Source: Bacteroidota bacterium (GTDB lineage Bacteria > Bacteroidota > Bacteroidia > Bacteroidales > FEN-979). Taken from it: a stretch of DNA of 64,000 nt. Location: positions 1 to 64,000 of the forward strand of contig JAPLDI010000028.1 in NCBI GenBank assembly GCA_026391795.1. Direction: 5' to 3'. Position 1 is the stretch's first letter; every line of letters starts with the position of its first letter. The notes under the pieces are model-generated. The model was not told where the DNA came from. It did not search any database and was given only the letters and a program-made list of their open reading frames with translations. Shown here piece after piece: positions 9,795-18,249 of the stretch. Made by a program: the position numbers and the translations under genes.

Positions 9795-12194
9795 ATGCAA
9801 AAGAGTTTACACATTATCGCCGGAATCCTCTTTCTCGCAGGATTGGCTGTTCTTCAGGGATGTACCAGCCATCAGAACATAAAAATTACCGATAAACCGG
9901 AGATCACAGGAGTGGCAATTCCTGTGATCATGCAGCCCGATTCAACGGTCCTCGTGCTGGGGGATTATTTTCTTCATCCGAAGTCGATCGACTCAGTCTT
10001 TACTGATAAGAGCATTTCGTGGCGGATCTCACCAGATACATCTGAACTGACGCTTACCCCGGAAGGAAAAACAGGGACAGTGCCTCGCGTGTCTGTCATG
10101 AAGGTCTGGATTGACGGATTCTGTTATTCCCTTCTTCTTGAAAAATCGAGGAAGATCTGGCAGCACATCTCCTTCAACCCGAAAGATAAAAAATATAAAA
10201 AAGTGGAAATAGCCGGTGAAATGAACGAATGGACCATCGGTCGAACTCCCTTGCATTTGAAGGACGGCATCTGGCAAACCGATCTCCTTCTTTTTCCAGG
10301 GAAATATCAATACAAACTGGTTGTCGATAAAAAGTGGATCCTGGATCCCGGCAACCCTGAAAGTGTTGACAACAATATCGGCGGGGTCAATTCGGTTCTA
10401 CGGGTCGGAAACATAAACCCTCCAGGTGCCCCGGGTTTATTCACCACCAAGGCTGAGAAAGATAAAATCACGATTGGAATAAAGAACAAAACGAAGGAGA
10501 TCTTTGTCTTCTGGCAAAACTACCAGCTGGATGAAAAATTCTGTAAAATTGACAGTACCGGATTGAAGATCACAATCCCCGGAAATGCCGGCAGCATCGA
10601 GCGTTCCTTCCTGAGGGTATGGGCATTTAATGCTTCGGGAACCTCGAATGAGATCCTGGTTCCGCTGGAAGCAGGCCGTGTTATCACGGACCCATCTAAA
10701 CTCACCCGGGCAGACAAACAGGCCATGATCATCTATTTTTTGATGGTTGACCGGTTCCGTAACGGGGACCCGAAAAACGATGCTCCCCTGAAAGATAAAG
10801 AGATCGATAATAAATTGAATTTCCAGGGAGGCGACCTCACCGGGATTGTTCAAACACTTGAAAAAGGATATTTCCAGGATCTTGGCGTCAGTACCCTCTG
10901 GATCTCGCCGATAACCCAGAACCCGAAAGATGGCTGGAAGGAGTACCCGGCTCCCCACCGCAAGTTCTCCGGCTATCATGGCTACTGGCCCATCACACTG
11001 ACTACCATCGATCCCCGTTTCGGGACACCCGATGATCTGAAGGAACTTGTTAAACAGGCTCATGGCAGTAACATGAATGTTCTTCTTGACTATGTTTCGA
11101 ACCATGTTCACCAGGACTCTAAAATTTTCAAGGATCATCCCGATTGGGTCACGCCGCTGATCCTTCCGAATAAAAAGAAAAATATCAGGCTGTGGGATGA
11201 ACAGCGACTTACAACCTGGTTCGATGAATTCCTTCCGACACTTGATCTTACCAAGCCTGAAGTTTGTGGAATGATGTCTGATTCGGCCCTTTTCTGGGTT
11301 AAGAATTATGAGCTCGACGGATTCCGCCATGATGCCACCAAACATATCCCGGAAATTTACTGGAGAACCCTTACGAAAAAACTTAAGAACCAGGTGGTGA
11401 TACCCGATAACCGATCCATTTACCAGATCGGCGAAACTTTTGGCAGCCGTGACCTGATCCGAAGCTATGTTAATCCCGGAGAACTCGATGCCCAGTTTGA
11501 TTTTGGATTGTACTTCGATGCCCGTACTGTCTTTGCCAGGGAGAATGCATCATTCAAAGACCTGAATTATTCACTCCAGGAAAGTTTCAGTTATTACGGC
11601 GAACATTCCCTTATGGGTAACATTACCGGGAATCAGGATCTGGCCAGGTTTATTTCTTTTGCCAGCGGGGCACTGAGCTTTTCGGAAAATGACCAGAAAG
11701 CCGGATGGGACAGGGATATCGAAGTAAAAGATACGGCAGGATACGGCAGGCTGGCTATGCTCCAGGCCTTCAACATGACCATCCCGGGAATCCCCGTCAT
11801 CTATTACGGCGACGAATTCGGTATGCCCGGCGCCGGTGATCCCGATAACCGGAGGATGATGCGCTTCGACAACCTCACTCCCCAGGAAAAAAAGGTGAAG
11901 GAAACCGTCTCAAAACTGGCTCACCTCCGCAGCAGTTCCATGCCTTTGCTCTTCGGCGATTTCAAATCTCTGGAGACCAGCGACAAAACGTATGTTTACA
12001 TGAGAACCTACTTTGACAAGGTGGTATTCGTTATCTTCAACAAGGATAAGTCATCCCGGAAAATCGATGTTGAGATCCCCGACAGGTTCATTGGAGCTAG
12101 GCTCATAAATCAGTTCGGTTCCGATGCCAAACTTGAGAAAAACAAAATTACTGTGAATCTGAAAGCAAACTCGTTTGAGATACTGACAAACTAG
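9795..12194 (+). CDS. GH13 alpha-amylase-family lipoprotein with CBM48-like module
   Basis: This 799-residue lipoprotein (lipobox LQGC near residue 27) is probably anchored in the outer membrane. The order is an Ig/E-set region, a CBM48-like module (about 130-205, with VEIAGEMNEWT), a linker beta domain, and a GH13 barrel from about residue 300. Catalytic regions are LDYVSNH, DGFRHDATKH (nucleophile Asp513) and IYQIGETFG (acid/base Glu547). The third acidic region reads ITGNQDLARF (Asp615), so the usual His of the NHD motif is Gln614. The TAG stop shares its last base with a GGATGCT array. It fits a surface amylase working with SusC/D, but specificity is open. Confidence 0.88.
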   Translation: MQKSLHIIAGILFLAGLAVLQGCTSHQNIKITDKPEITGVAIPVIMQPDSTVLVLGDYFLHPKSIDSVFTDKSISWRISPDTSELTLTPEGKTGTVPRVSVMKVWIDGFCYSLLLEKSRKIWQHISFNPKDKKYKKVEIAGEMNEWTIGRTPLHLKDGIWQTDLLLFPGKYQYKLVVDKKWILDPGNPESVDNNIGGVNSVLRVGNINPPGAPGLFTTKAEKDKITIGIKNKTKEIFVFWQNYQLDEKFCKIDSTGLKITIPGNAGSIERSFLRVWAFNASGTSNEILVPLEAGRVITDPSKLTRADKQAMIIYFLMVDRFRNGDPKNDAPLKDKEIDNKLNFQGGDLTGIVQTLEKGYFQDLGVSTLWISPITQNPKDGWKEYPAPHRKFSGYHGYWPITLTTIDPRFGTPDDLKELVKQAHGSNMNVLLDYVSNHVHQDSKIFKDHPDWVTPLILPNKKKNIRLWDEQRLTTWFDEFLPTLDLTKPEVCGMMSDSALFWVKNYELDGFRHDATKHIPEIYWRTLTKKLKNQVVIPDNRSIYQIGETFGSRDLIRSYVNPGELDAQFDFGLYFDARTVFARENASFKDLNYSLQESFSYYGEHSLMGNITGNQDLARFISFASGALSFSENDQKAGWDRDIEVKDTAGYGRLAMLQAFNMTIPGIPVIYYGDEFGMPGAGDPDNRRMMRFDNLTPQEKKVKETVSKLAHLRSSSMPLLFGDFKSLETSDKTYVYMRTYFDKVVFVIFNKDKSSRKIDVEIPDRFIGARLINQFGSDAKLEKNKITVNLKANSFEILTN

Positions 12195-12277
12195 GATGCT
12201 GGATACTGGATGCTGGATGCTGGATGCTGGATGCTGGATGCTGGATGCTGGATGCTGGATGCTGGATGCTGGATGTG
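12194..12277 (+). repeat. GGATGCT heptamer array abutting a stop codon
   Basis: About 11.5 tandem copies of GGATGCT, with variants GGATACT and GGATGTG at the ends. The first G is the last base of the amylase TAG stop. The heptamer encodes the seven-residue period MLDAGCW in every forward frame, which makes spurious ORFs elsewhere. The orientation is opposite to that of the copy at 1-32. Confidence 0.93.
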
Positions 12278-12321
12278 TGAGTGTGGGATTATAGGATAGA
12301 AACCTTGTTATTTTGTAACTT

Positions 12322-12458
12322 AAACTTTACAAACTTTACAAACTTTACAAACTTTACAAACTTTACAAACTTTACAAACTTTACAAACTTTACAAACTTT
12401 ACAAACTTTACAAACTTTACAAACTTTACAAACTTTACAAAAACTTTATAAACTTTAA
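12322..12458 (+). repeat. Nonamer array AAACTTTAC
   Basis: About thirteen near-perfect 9-bp units fill 12322-12440 and decay into AACTTTATAAACTTTAAG by 12458, sixteen bases before the next start codon. The reverse complement of the same unit forms the array at 62821-62905. Confidence 0.93.
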
Positions 12459-12473
12459 GACCTTTCCAACTTT

Positions 12474-13859
12474 ATGACCAAGACAGATTTCATTCAGCAT
12501 CTTCCCAGGATACTGGCTATTATTGTTCTGATTTCAGCGGGCATCATGATATGGTCGTGTTCAGGCCGCAAGAAGTCACCGGGGGCTTCCGGGATCGGTC
12601 ATCCCGAATGGACCCGTAATGCAGTAATCTACGAAGTGAACCTGCGGCAGTATACTCCCGAAGGCACCTTTAAAGCCTTTGAACAGCACCTTCCACGCTT
12701 GAAAGCAATGGGAGTTGATATTGTGTGGCTGATGCCTGTTAACCCGATCGGCATTAAAAACAGGAAAGGGACGCTCGGCAGTTATTATTCCATCAAAGAT
12801 TATCTGGGGATAAACCCGGAATTCGGAACAATGGCTGATTTCAAGGCACTGGTGAAAAAAATACATAAACTGGGGATGTATGTCATAATCGACTGGGTTG
12901 CCAATCACAGCTCATGGGACAACAACCTGGTGACGGAACACCCTGAATGGTATACGCATGACTCGACAGGCAGGATTATTCCACCGGTACCCGACTGGGC
13001 CGATGTGGCCGATCTCAATTACGATAAAAAAGAGTTGCGGGAATACATGACCAATGCATTGATATACTGGGTCAGGGAAGCGGATGTGGATGGCTTCCGT
13101 TGTGATATGGCCGGGATGCTCCCGGTAAGCTTCTGGAATGAGGCTGTTCCCAAAATCAAAGCGATAAAGCCGGTATTCATGCTGGCAGAATGGGAGACCC
13201 CCGATATGCACGATACGGCGTTTGACATGACCTATTCCTGGGAAGTATTTCATCTTATGAATGATATAGCACAGGGAAAGAAGACAGCAGATCTGATTGA
13301 CACGCTCCGGATCAAGGAAGCAGCAAAATTTCCAGCCGATGCTTACCGGATGCAGTTCACAACAAATCATGATGAAAATTCCTGGAACGGGACGGAATAT
13401 GAACGGATGGGCAATGCAGCAAAAACCTTTGCGGTACTAACCTACACGATCCCCGGGATGCCCCTGATCTACAGCGGTCAGGAATCGGCATTCAACCGCC
13501 GGCTGAAATTCTTCGACAAGGATAACATTGATTGGGACGGATTCCCGCTGGCAGGATTTTATACGACCCTGGATAAACTAAAAAAGGAAAACCCGTCACT
13601 GGCCAATGGGATTGCAGGGGGAGAGATGATCAAAGTGACCTCGGATAACGATCATAACATCTATTCCTTTTTGCGGAAGAAGGATAATAACAGCGTTTTC
13701 GTAATCCTGAACCTTTCACCTGCTGAACAAAAGGTAACCCTCAAAGGGAATGTCTATGCAGGTGATTACAGGGACCTTTTTGACAACTCAGCCATCCACA
13801 TTGACGGACAACTGGCTGTCGACATGAAACCCTGGGAATACAGAGTCTGCTATAAATAA
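12474..13859 (+). CDS. GH13 alpha-amylase-family lipoprotein
   Basis: This 461-residue single-domain GH13 enzyme has an N-terminal hydrophobic segment followed by WSCSGRKK, read as a lipoprotein signal with Cys near residue 29. The barrel starts at about residue 45. Catalytic regions are IIDWVANHSS, DGFRCDMAGM (nucleophile Asp211), FMLAEWETP (acid/base Glu239) and TTNHDENSW (Asp300), followed by a C-terminal beta domain. The size is close to the minimum for an alpha-amylase. Its stop directly abuts the stop of the convergent SusE-like gene. Role: maltooligosaccharide hydrolysis at the cell surface or in the periplasm. Confidence 0.88.
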   Translation: MTKTDFIQHLPRILAIIVLISAGIMIWSCSGRKKSPGASGIGHPEWTRNAVIYEVNLRQYTPEGTFKAFEQHLPRLKAMGVDIVWLMPVNPIGIKNRKGTLGSYYSIKDYLGINPEFGTMADFKALVKKIHKLGMYVIIDWVANHSSWDNNLVTEHPEWYTHDSTGRIIPPVPDWADVADLNYDKKELREYMTNALIYWVREADVDGFRCDMAGMLPVSFWNEAVPKIKAIKPVFMLAEWETPDMHDTAFDMTYSWEVFHLMNDIAQGKKTADLIDTLRIKEAAKFPADAYRMQFTTNHDENSWNGTEYERMGNAAKTFAVLTYTIPGMPLIYSGQESAFNRRLKFFDKDNIDWDGFPLAGFYTTLDKLKKENPSLANGIAGGEMIKVTSDNDHNIYSFLRKKDNNSVFVILNLSPAEQKVTLKGNVYAGDYRDLFDNSAIHIDGQLAVDMKPWEYRVCYK

Positions 13860-15005
13860 TTAATGGAGAACAGGGTTTCCGGTTTTTGTCAGGGTTCCGG
13901 TATACCCGGATTCCATATTATAGCTGAGTGAACATGAGTAGATACCGGGAACGGAGTTATTAAAGTTATCTCCCCCGGGTTCAAGGGCGCTGATGGCTCC
14001 ACCTAAGTTCGTATTGACGCTGACACCCAGCTTCCCACCGCCATTGTCCAAAACGGTATCAAGAATGATTTTCCATCCATTGCAGTAGCGAAACTTCCAG
14101 TCGCCGCTTGTCATTTGCAGGTTATTGATTGTCCATGACATGGCAGTCAGGTTAAAAGGTGATTCGGGCATGTCAGTGGAAACAGGCCATCCGCTTGGAA
14201 CGGCGGCACCGATCATCCCCCAATGCACCGGAGCGACGATACCTATGTTCAGTCCATAATCGAAAACAACGTGATACAGCCCGTCGGCAGGAACCATGAA
14301 GACTGCTGAAGTCACAATCACAGGACCACGCTGGAAGGGAATCCAAGGTTCCAGTTGGGCAGGGTTTGTGACGGTTCCAAAGCCTGGCCCAGGACCATAT
14401 ACAAATTGGTTCTGGGCAAAAACTTTCACAATGTTGAATCCTGAAGTTCCGGCTTTTACAGGAATGTAAATTTCAAGAAGACGGTACCGGTCTGTGTTTG
14501 TAACTTCATTTTTTGCAACCTTCATCATGGCCGATTCGTTCAACCCGTTAAAGGCGGTACAGGCACCTCTGATATAATATCCATCGGTCAATGCACCCTG
14601 GGATGTCGTGAATACACTATCCGCACCATAGGAAGTGCCGGAACCATTTGTAGCGAATGCCCTTATATGATAAAGAATATTCGGGGTTAATCCGTATAAA
14701 GTGCAAACGAAACTGCCTGTACCGGTCAATGAATCGGTCACAATCCTGTCAGAAATCAAAGGATCCTTTACCGTGCTGTAACAGACTCCACGCGCAGTCA
14801 GTGCTGAACTGCCGGTTGAAATGACTGTTCCTCCACAGATGGCTGATCCCTGAGAGATGTTTGAAACTGCAGAAGTTGTTACGACAGGTTTTGTTATCAG
14901 AGGATACCCGGGCGGACTATTTTTCTTACACGAGAAATGAACGAGGAAGAGAATAGCCAGGAAAAAGCAGGTTGAAAGATGCAATGCATTCTTTGTCGTT
15001 TTCAT
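13860..15005 (-). CDS. SusE/SusF-like starch-binding outer-membrane lipoprotein
   Basis: This 381-residue lipoprotein has a signal ending in HFSCKK (Cys near residue 26). An N-terminal fibronectin/Ig-like domain (about 38-135) ends in the pattern YHIRAFATNGSGTSYG, and one SusE/F-type module follows (about 142-375). The module matches the gene at 15394-16599 almost segment by segment (GPGPGFGTVTNP, PFQRGPVIV, DGLYHVVFD, GDWKFRY.GWK), so the two are paralogues. It lies downstream of susE in the susCDE block and converges tail to tail with a GH13 gene. Role: a non-catalytic surface glycan-binding protein. Confidence 0.85.
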   Translation of the reverse strand: MKTTKNALHLSTCFFLAILFLVHFSCKKNSPPGYPLITKPVVTTSAVSNISQGSAICGGTVISTGSSALTARGVCYSTVKDPLISDRIVTDSLTGTGSFVCTLYGLTPNILYHIRAFATNGSGTSYGADSVFTTSQGALTDGYYIRGACTAFNGLNESAMMKVAKNEVTNTDRYRLLEIYIPVKAGTSGFNIVKVFAQNQFVYGPGPGFGTVTNPAQLEPWIPFQRGPVIVTSAVFMVPADGLYHVVFDYGLNIGIVAPVHWGMIGAAVPSGWPVSTDMPESPFNLTAMSWTINNLQMTSGDWKFRYCNGWKIILDTVLDNGGGKLGVSVNTNLGGAISALEPGGDNFNNSVPGIYSCSLSYNMESGYTGTLTKTGNPVLH

Positions 15006-15094
15006 GAATGGCTGATTTGGTTATGAGTGCGCGGTTTTAGTATTCGTGGAAAATGAAAATATTGTATTAACAGGAGCGATTATAACCCGGGTTT

Positions 15095-15120
15095 GGAATG
15101 AGAAAATTCATTCCCGGAAA
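15095..15120 (-). other. Leader hairpin with TTTCCGGGAATGA motif upstream of susE-like gene
   Basis: On the minus strand TTTCCGGGAATGA (15120-15108) is followed by six bases and then TCATTCC, so GGAATGA can pair with it. The same 13-base word forms both arms of the hairpin at 16694-16729. In each case the nearest copy lies about 95-103 bases before a susE-family start codon. Confidence 0.5.
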
Positions 15121-15242
15121 TAAAGTTAGATAAAATAAACTGATACGATTGAACGAATTTGAAAAATCAATTCAAAATAATTAAGTCTGCAGATATCTTA
15201 TGTTTTAAAACACTCACTGCCTATTTGCCTCCTGCCTCTTCC

Positions 15243-15286
15243 CCAATCCCTAATACCCAATACCCAATACCCAATACCCATTCACC
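15243..15286 (+). repeat. AATACCC heptamer array downstream of susE
   Basis: Five to six heptamers in the order TAATACC then repeated CAATACC, with degenerate ends, lie in the 388-bp gap between the two susE-family genes. The rest of this gap holds an A/T-rich leader for the distal gene and the terminator at 15292-15332. No gene is seen in it. Confidence 0.85.
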
Positions 15287-15291
15287 CGGCA

Positions 15292-15332
15292 CAAAAAAAA
15301 AGAGTCTGCCTCATCATGAGACAGACTCTTTT
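15292..15332 (-). terminator. Intrinsic terminator of the susE transcript
   Basis: The arms AGAGTCTG (15301-15308) and CAGACTCT (15322-15329) pair perfectly, with A/T pairs extending outwards and four more inner pairs around a short loop. Read leftward, the hairpin is followed by a run of nine T. It sits about 60 bases past the susE stop. Confidence 0.85.
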
Positions 15333-15393
15333 CCGTAACTGGAGTTAAAACCGGGGTTCCCCGGCAGGTTCAGTTTTGAGCTTTCTTTTTCAA

Positions 15394-16599
15394 CTAATTT
15401 TTCGTTACAGTAACAGTATAAATTTCAGTAACAGCATCAATGTGCAGAACAATTGTGTAGTTACCGGTATTGGTAACAGCAAAATTGTGGTCAGGATTGC
15501 CACTATCTGTTAAGTTTGCTGCACCAGGTCCTGCCAGAGTCACATTTGCAAAACCAATAGATTTTCCGGACCAATCAGTGCCTTGTCTGAATTTGAATTG
15601 ACCAGCAAGGTTAATATCTATCGTATAGGTCCAGTCATAATTTGTAACACCTGTAACAACGGGCAATTGTGTGCCAAAATTCTCATCCCATGCTGCCTGT
15701 GTAATGCCATCAGATTTCAGGTAGCAATTTCCGATAATCCCCATTTGATATGTGGAATAATTAATCGGAGGAACATCGCCGGTTTTAACCAATGTTGCCG
15801 TGTATCCTGAACCAAGTGTATAGGACATTGTTGCAGTATAAAGACCAGCAACGGAGTTAGTAATGTTACCACCGCCCGGAACGAGTCCGTCAACAGCAGT
15901 ACCAAAATTCGTGTTTACCTTCACCCATTTTGTTTTATCAGCGTTGGTTGTGTCAATTTCAACCTTCCAGCCCTTTGAATAACGATACTTCCAGTCGCCT
16001 TTTTGCATAAGAAGACCGGTAAGTGACCAGGACATCGTGGTTGAGTTAAAGGCTGATTCTGTCATCATGGTATCATTTGTCCATCCACCAGGAGTAGCAG
16101 CACCAATCAATCCCCAATGAACGGGCATAACAGCAACTACGTTGAGTGAGTCATCAAATACAACATGATACATACCATCTTTTGGAACTGTAAATGGAGT
16201 TGTTGAAATTGCAGCAGGACCACGTTGAAACGGAAATTTAGGATTATCAACCGTAAGTTGTGTAACTGTTCCGAATCCAGCACCGGGACCAAAAACTTTA
16301 ACAACGGAGCCGTCTACCTTGGCAATATTGAATCCACCCGTTGCCTTAATCGGGATGTAGAGTTCCTTGAGCGAAGGAAGAAGGGTTTGTGTAACCTCGT
16401 TATTGGTAGCTTTCATCATGGCTTTTTCATTGTACGTGGTATAAGCAGTACCAGCGCCCATAACATAGTAACCATCAAGAACGATTACTCCGGGAGTAGT
16501 CGTATCGCTTGATTTCTTGCATGAATTCAGTGTGAACACCATGGCTATCAACACCATCGCTGATAGCAACATTGCTAATTTTTGAAATGGTTTTTTCAT
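15394..16599 (-). CDS. SusE-like starch-binding outer-membrane lipoprotein
   Basis: This 401-residue lipoprotein begins MKKPFQKLAMLL and has a lipobox Cys in FTLNSCKK. The ATG at 16599 is preferred to an upstream in-frame start at 16641, because the latter would put 14 residues before the signal and overlap the -7 box. Two SusE/F-type beta modules follow: residues about 40-275 (paralogous to the gene at 13860-15005) and about 285-400 (ending in a typical SusE/F Ig-like fold). It is third after susC and susD, has its own consensus promoter and ends at a strong terminator. Role: surface binding of starch or maltooligosaccharides. Confidence 0.87.
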   Translation of the reverse strand: MKKPFQKLAMLLSAMVLIAMVFTLNSCKKSSDTTTPGVIVLDGYYVMGAGTAYTTYNEKAMMKATNNEVTQTLLPSLKELYIPIKATGGFNIAKVDGSVVKVFGPGAGFGTVTQLTVDNPKFPFQRGPAAISTTPFTVPKDGMYHVVFDDSLNVVAVMPVHWGLIGAATPGGWTNDTMMTESAFNSTTMSWSLTGLLMQKGDWKYRYSKGWKVEIDTTNADKTKWVKVNTNFGTAVDGLVPGGGNITNSVAGLYTATMSYTLGSGYTATLVKTGDVPPINYSTYQMGIIGNCYLKSDGITQAAWDENFGTQLPVVTGVTNYDWTYTIDINLAGQFKFRQGTDWSGKSIGFANVTLAGPGAANLTDSGNPDHNFAVTNTGNYTIVLHIDAVTEIYTVTVTKN

Positions 16600-16638
16600 A
16601 AGATTTTGTATTAGGGTTGTTTTAGTTGATGTGTTTTG

Positions 16639-16669
16639 CAAATATATCTAAATTAAACGAAAAATCAAA
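16639..16669 (-). promoter_or_regulatory. Consensus Bacteroidota promoter of susE
   Basis: On the minus strand TTTG (16669-16666) is followed by exactly 19 bases and then TATATTTG (16646-16639). This matches the Bacteroidota -33 TTTG / -7 TAnnTTTG consensus and spacing. Transcription would begin near 16632, giving a leader of about 33 bases before the ATG at 16599. Confidence 0.65.
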
Positions 16670-16693
16670 TAGAATGTTGTTTGACAAAATAAG

Positions 16694-16729
16694 TCATTCC
16701 CGGAAAATGGTCATTATTTCCGGGAATGA
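16694..16729 (-). terminator. 13-bp stem hairpin between susD and susE
   Basis: TCATTCCCGGAAA (16694-16706) and TTTCCGGGAATGA (16717-16729) form a perfect 13-bp stem with a 10-base loop, starting four bases past the susD stop. No long T-run follows, so it may be a terminator, attenuator or mRNA-stabilising hairpin that sets the susCD to susE ratio. Confidence 0.6.
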
Positions 16730-16732
16730 TTG

Positions 16733-18238
16733 TTAATGGGGTGGTTGAAGAAGGTTAGGATTGGCATCGGTGGCCCATTTCGGGATCGGGAAAGTCCTCA
16801 GTTCCTTGCCATGTGCAAGCTTTTCCCACCATGCATTCTCCCATACATCATAGCGGATTAAGTCCTGCCTGCGTTGTCCTTCGCAATACAACTCCCTTCC
16901 GCGTTCTGCAAGGAGAGAGTCAAGCGCGGCACCCGTCCAGGTCGGAACCCCGGCACGCACCCGGATGGGATTGATCCATTGGTCACCATTCCGGCCCAGG
17001 CGAATTTCAGCTTCTGCTTTCATGAGGTAAAAATCAGTCAGACGAAAGAGTGGAAAGTCATTGCTCAGGTTTTCCTTGGCCCCCATCTTGATCTCGTACT
17101 TACCCACCCGGGCTCCGCTCGTGCGGATCTGCGTAGGTGTAAAACTCGGAGGCTGCATATACAAAGCAGGAACTTTCGGGTCAATGTCGAGCGGCTGGTG
17201 TGTCTCCCCATCGGTTATAACAGGGCCTGCAGCTGAATATTGAAGTCCCCAGAGGTTGTAAGCTGCACGCCGTTTGTCGATCACCTGATATGTATCCCAG
17301 AAAGTGGGTACGATGCAGAATCCGTTCCAGGGGCCCACTGTCATATTGTACTTCAGGTTCATCTGGTAATGGAGGGTCCTCATATGAAGCCGGAACCCTG
17401 TAAAATTATCCTCATCATAAGGAATGGAGAAAATAATTTCACTTGAATTTTCATTGGCCGTTTTAAACGGGTCCGAAACATCAGCTGCCAGGCTGTACGG
17501 ACCTTTCATGACACTGTCGCAATAATCGCTTGCCAGCTGCCATTGGGGTGTTCCCGAATACTCTTTGGCATTCAGGTAAAGTTTTGCAAGCAATGAAAAT
17601 GCAGCATACCTGTTCATCATGTACTTCTTGTCGATGGCTTTCAGACTGGGAAGCGCATTGGTAACCGTCTTTACTAGGCTGTCGTATATTGCAGCCCGGG
17701 ATGCCTTGTAGGGCATTGAAGGTGCCTTTGCAAAACTGGTGAGGTAAGGGGCATCACCATAATTATCGATCAAAAGGTAATAATAGAACGAACGGACAAC
17801 TTCTACTTCCCTCTTTTTTGCCACAAGGGCAGGATTTTGAGGCAAGCTGTTCATCAGGTCGAGGATCTTGTTGCAGGTTGTAATACCATTCCAGAAAAAA
17901 AGCCACATCCTGTTCACACCTTCATCCCCGCTGGTCCAGGTGTGCCTGTGCATGTTCAGCCATTTACCGCCGTCATACCAGTCGGCAGCCCGTGTAGGTC
18001 CGCAAATTTCATCAGAAGAAATCTCCTGGGACAAAAACCACCATCCTCCTTGTTGGTCATCTCCATCATCAGCCATGTTTTGCATCTTCTGATAGGTCAC
18101 GACACTCAGGCTTGCAACCTGCTCAGGCGTTTCGGGATAGAGATTACCGGGAATTGCATCGTAGACCTTCTCATCGAGTTTTGTACAGGAGAGTGTGGCC
18201 GCTGCAATTGCTATAAAAATCAAATATTTAGCTTTCAT
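16733..18238 (-). CDS. susD: SusD/RagB-family nutrient-binding outer-membrane lipoprotein
   Basis: This 501-residue surface lipoprotein has a signal ending in AATLSCTKLDEK (lipobox Cys18). It shows the SusD pattern: an all-helical TPR-like N-terminal half with MWLFFWNGITTCNKIL and VRSFYYYLLIDNYGDAPY, then the conserved C-terminal region with LFRLTDFYLMKAEAEIRLG, LLAERGRELYCEGQRRQDLIR and a final TFPIPKWATDANPNL. It pairs with the adjacent SusC to form the import complex for bound glycan. It starts 11 bases after the susC stop and a strong hairpin follows its own stop. Confidence 0.95.
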   Translation of the reverse strand: MKAKYLIFIAIAAATLSCTKLDEKVYDAIPGNLYPETPEQVASLSVVTYQKMQNMADDGDDQQGGWWFLSQEISSDEICGPTRAADWYDGGKWLNMHRHTWTSGDEGVNRMWLFFWNGITTCNKILDLMNSLPQNPALVAKKREVEVVRSFYYYLLIDNYGDAPYLTSFAKAPSMPYKASRAAIYDSLVKTVTNALPSLKAIDKKYMMNRYAAFSLLAKLYLNAKEYSGTPQWQLASDYCDSVMKGPYSLAADVSDPFKTANENSSEIIFSIPYDEDNFTGFRLHMRTLHYQMNLKYNMTVGPWNGFCIVPTFWDTYQVIDKRRAAYNLWGLQYSAAGPVITDGETHQPLDIDPKVPALYMQPPSFTPTQIRTSGARVGKYEIKMGAKENLSNDFPLFRLTDFYLMKAEAEIRLGRNGDQWINPIRVRAGVPTWTGAALDSLLAERGRELYCEGQRRQDLIRYDVWENAWWEKLAHGKELRTFPIPKWATDANPNLLQPPH

Positions 18239-18249
18239 ATGTTACAGAA

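Noticed and set aside
10437-11345. 302-residue minus-strand ORF
   Set aside because: It is antisense to the GH13 lipoprotein, and codon-position bias explains the open frame.
12195-12473. Small RNA gene or missed ORF in the amylase-amylase gap
   Set aside because: Apart from about 45 bases, the gap is made of the two tandem arrays. No hairpin, promoter box or credible ORF was seen.
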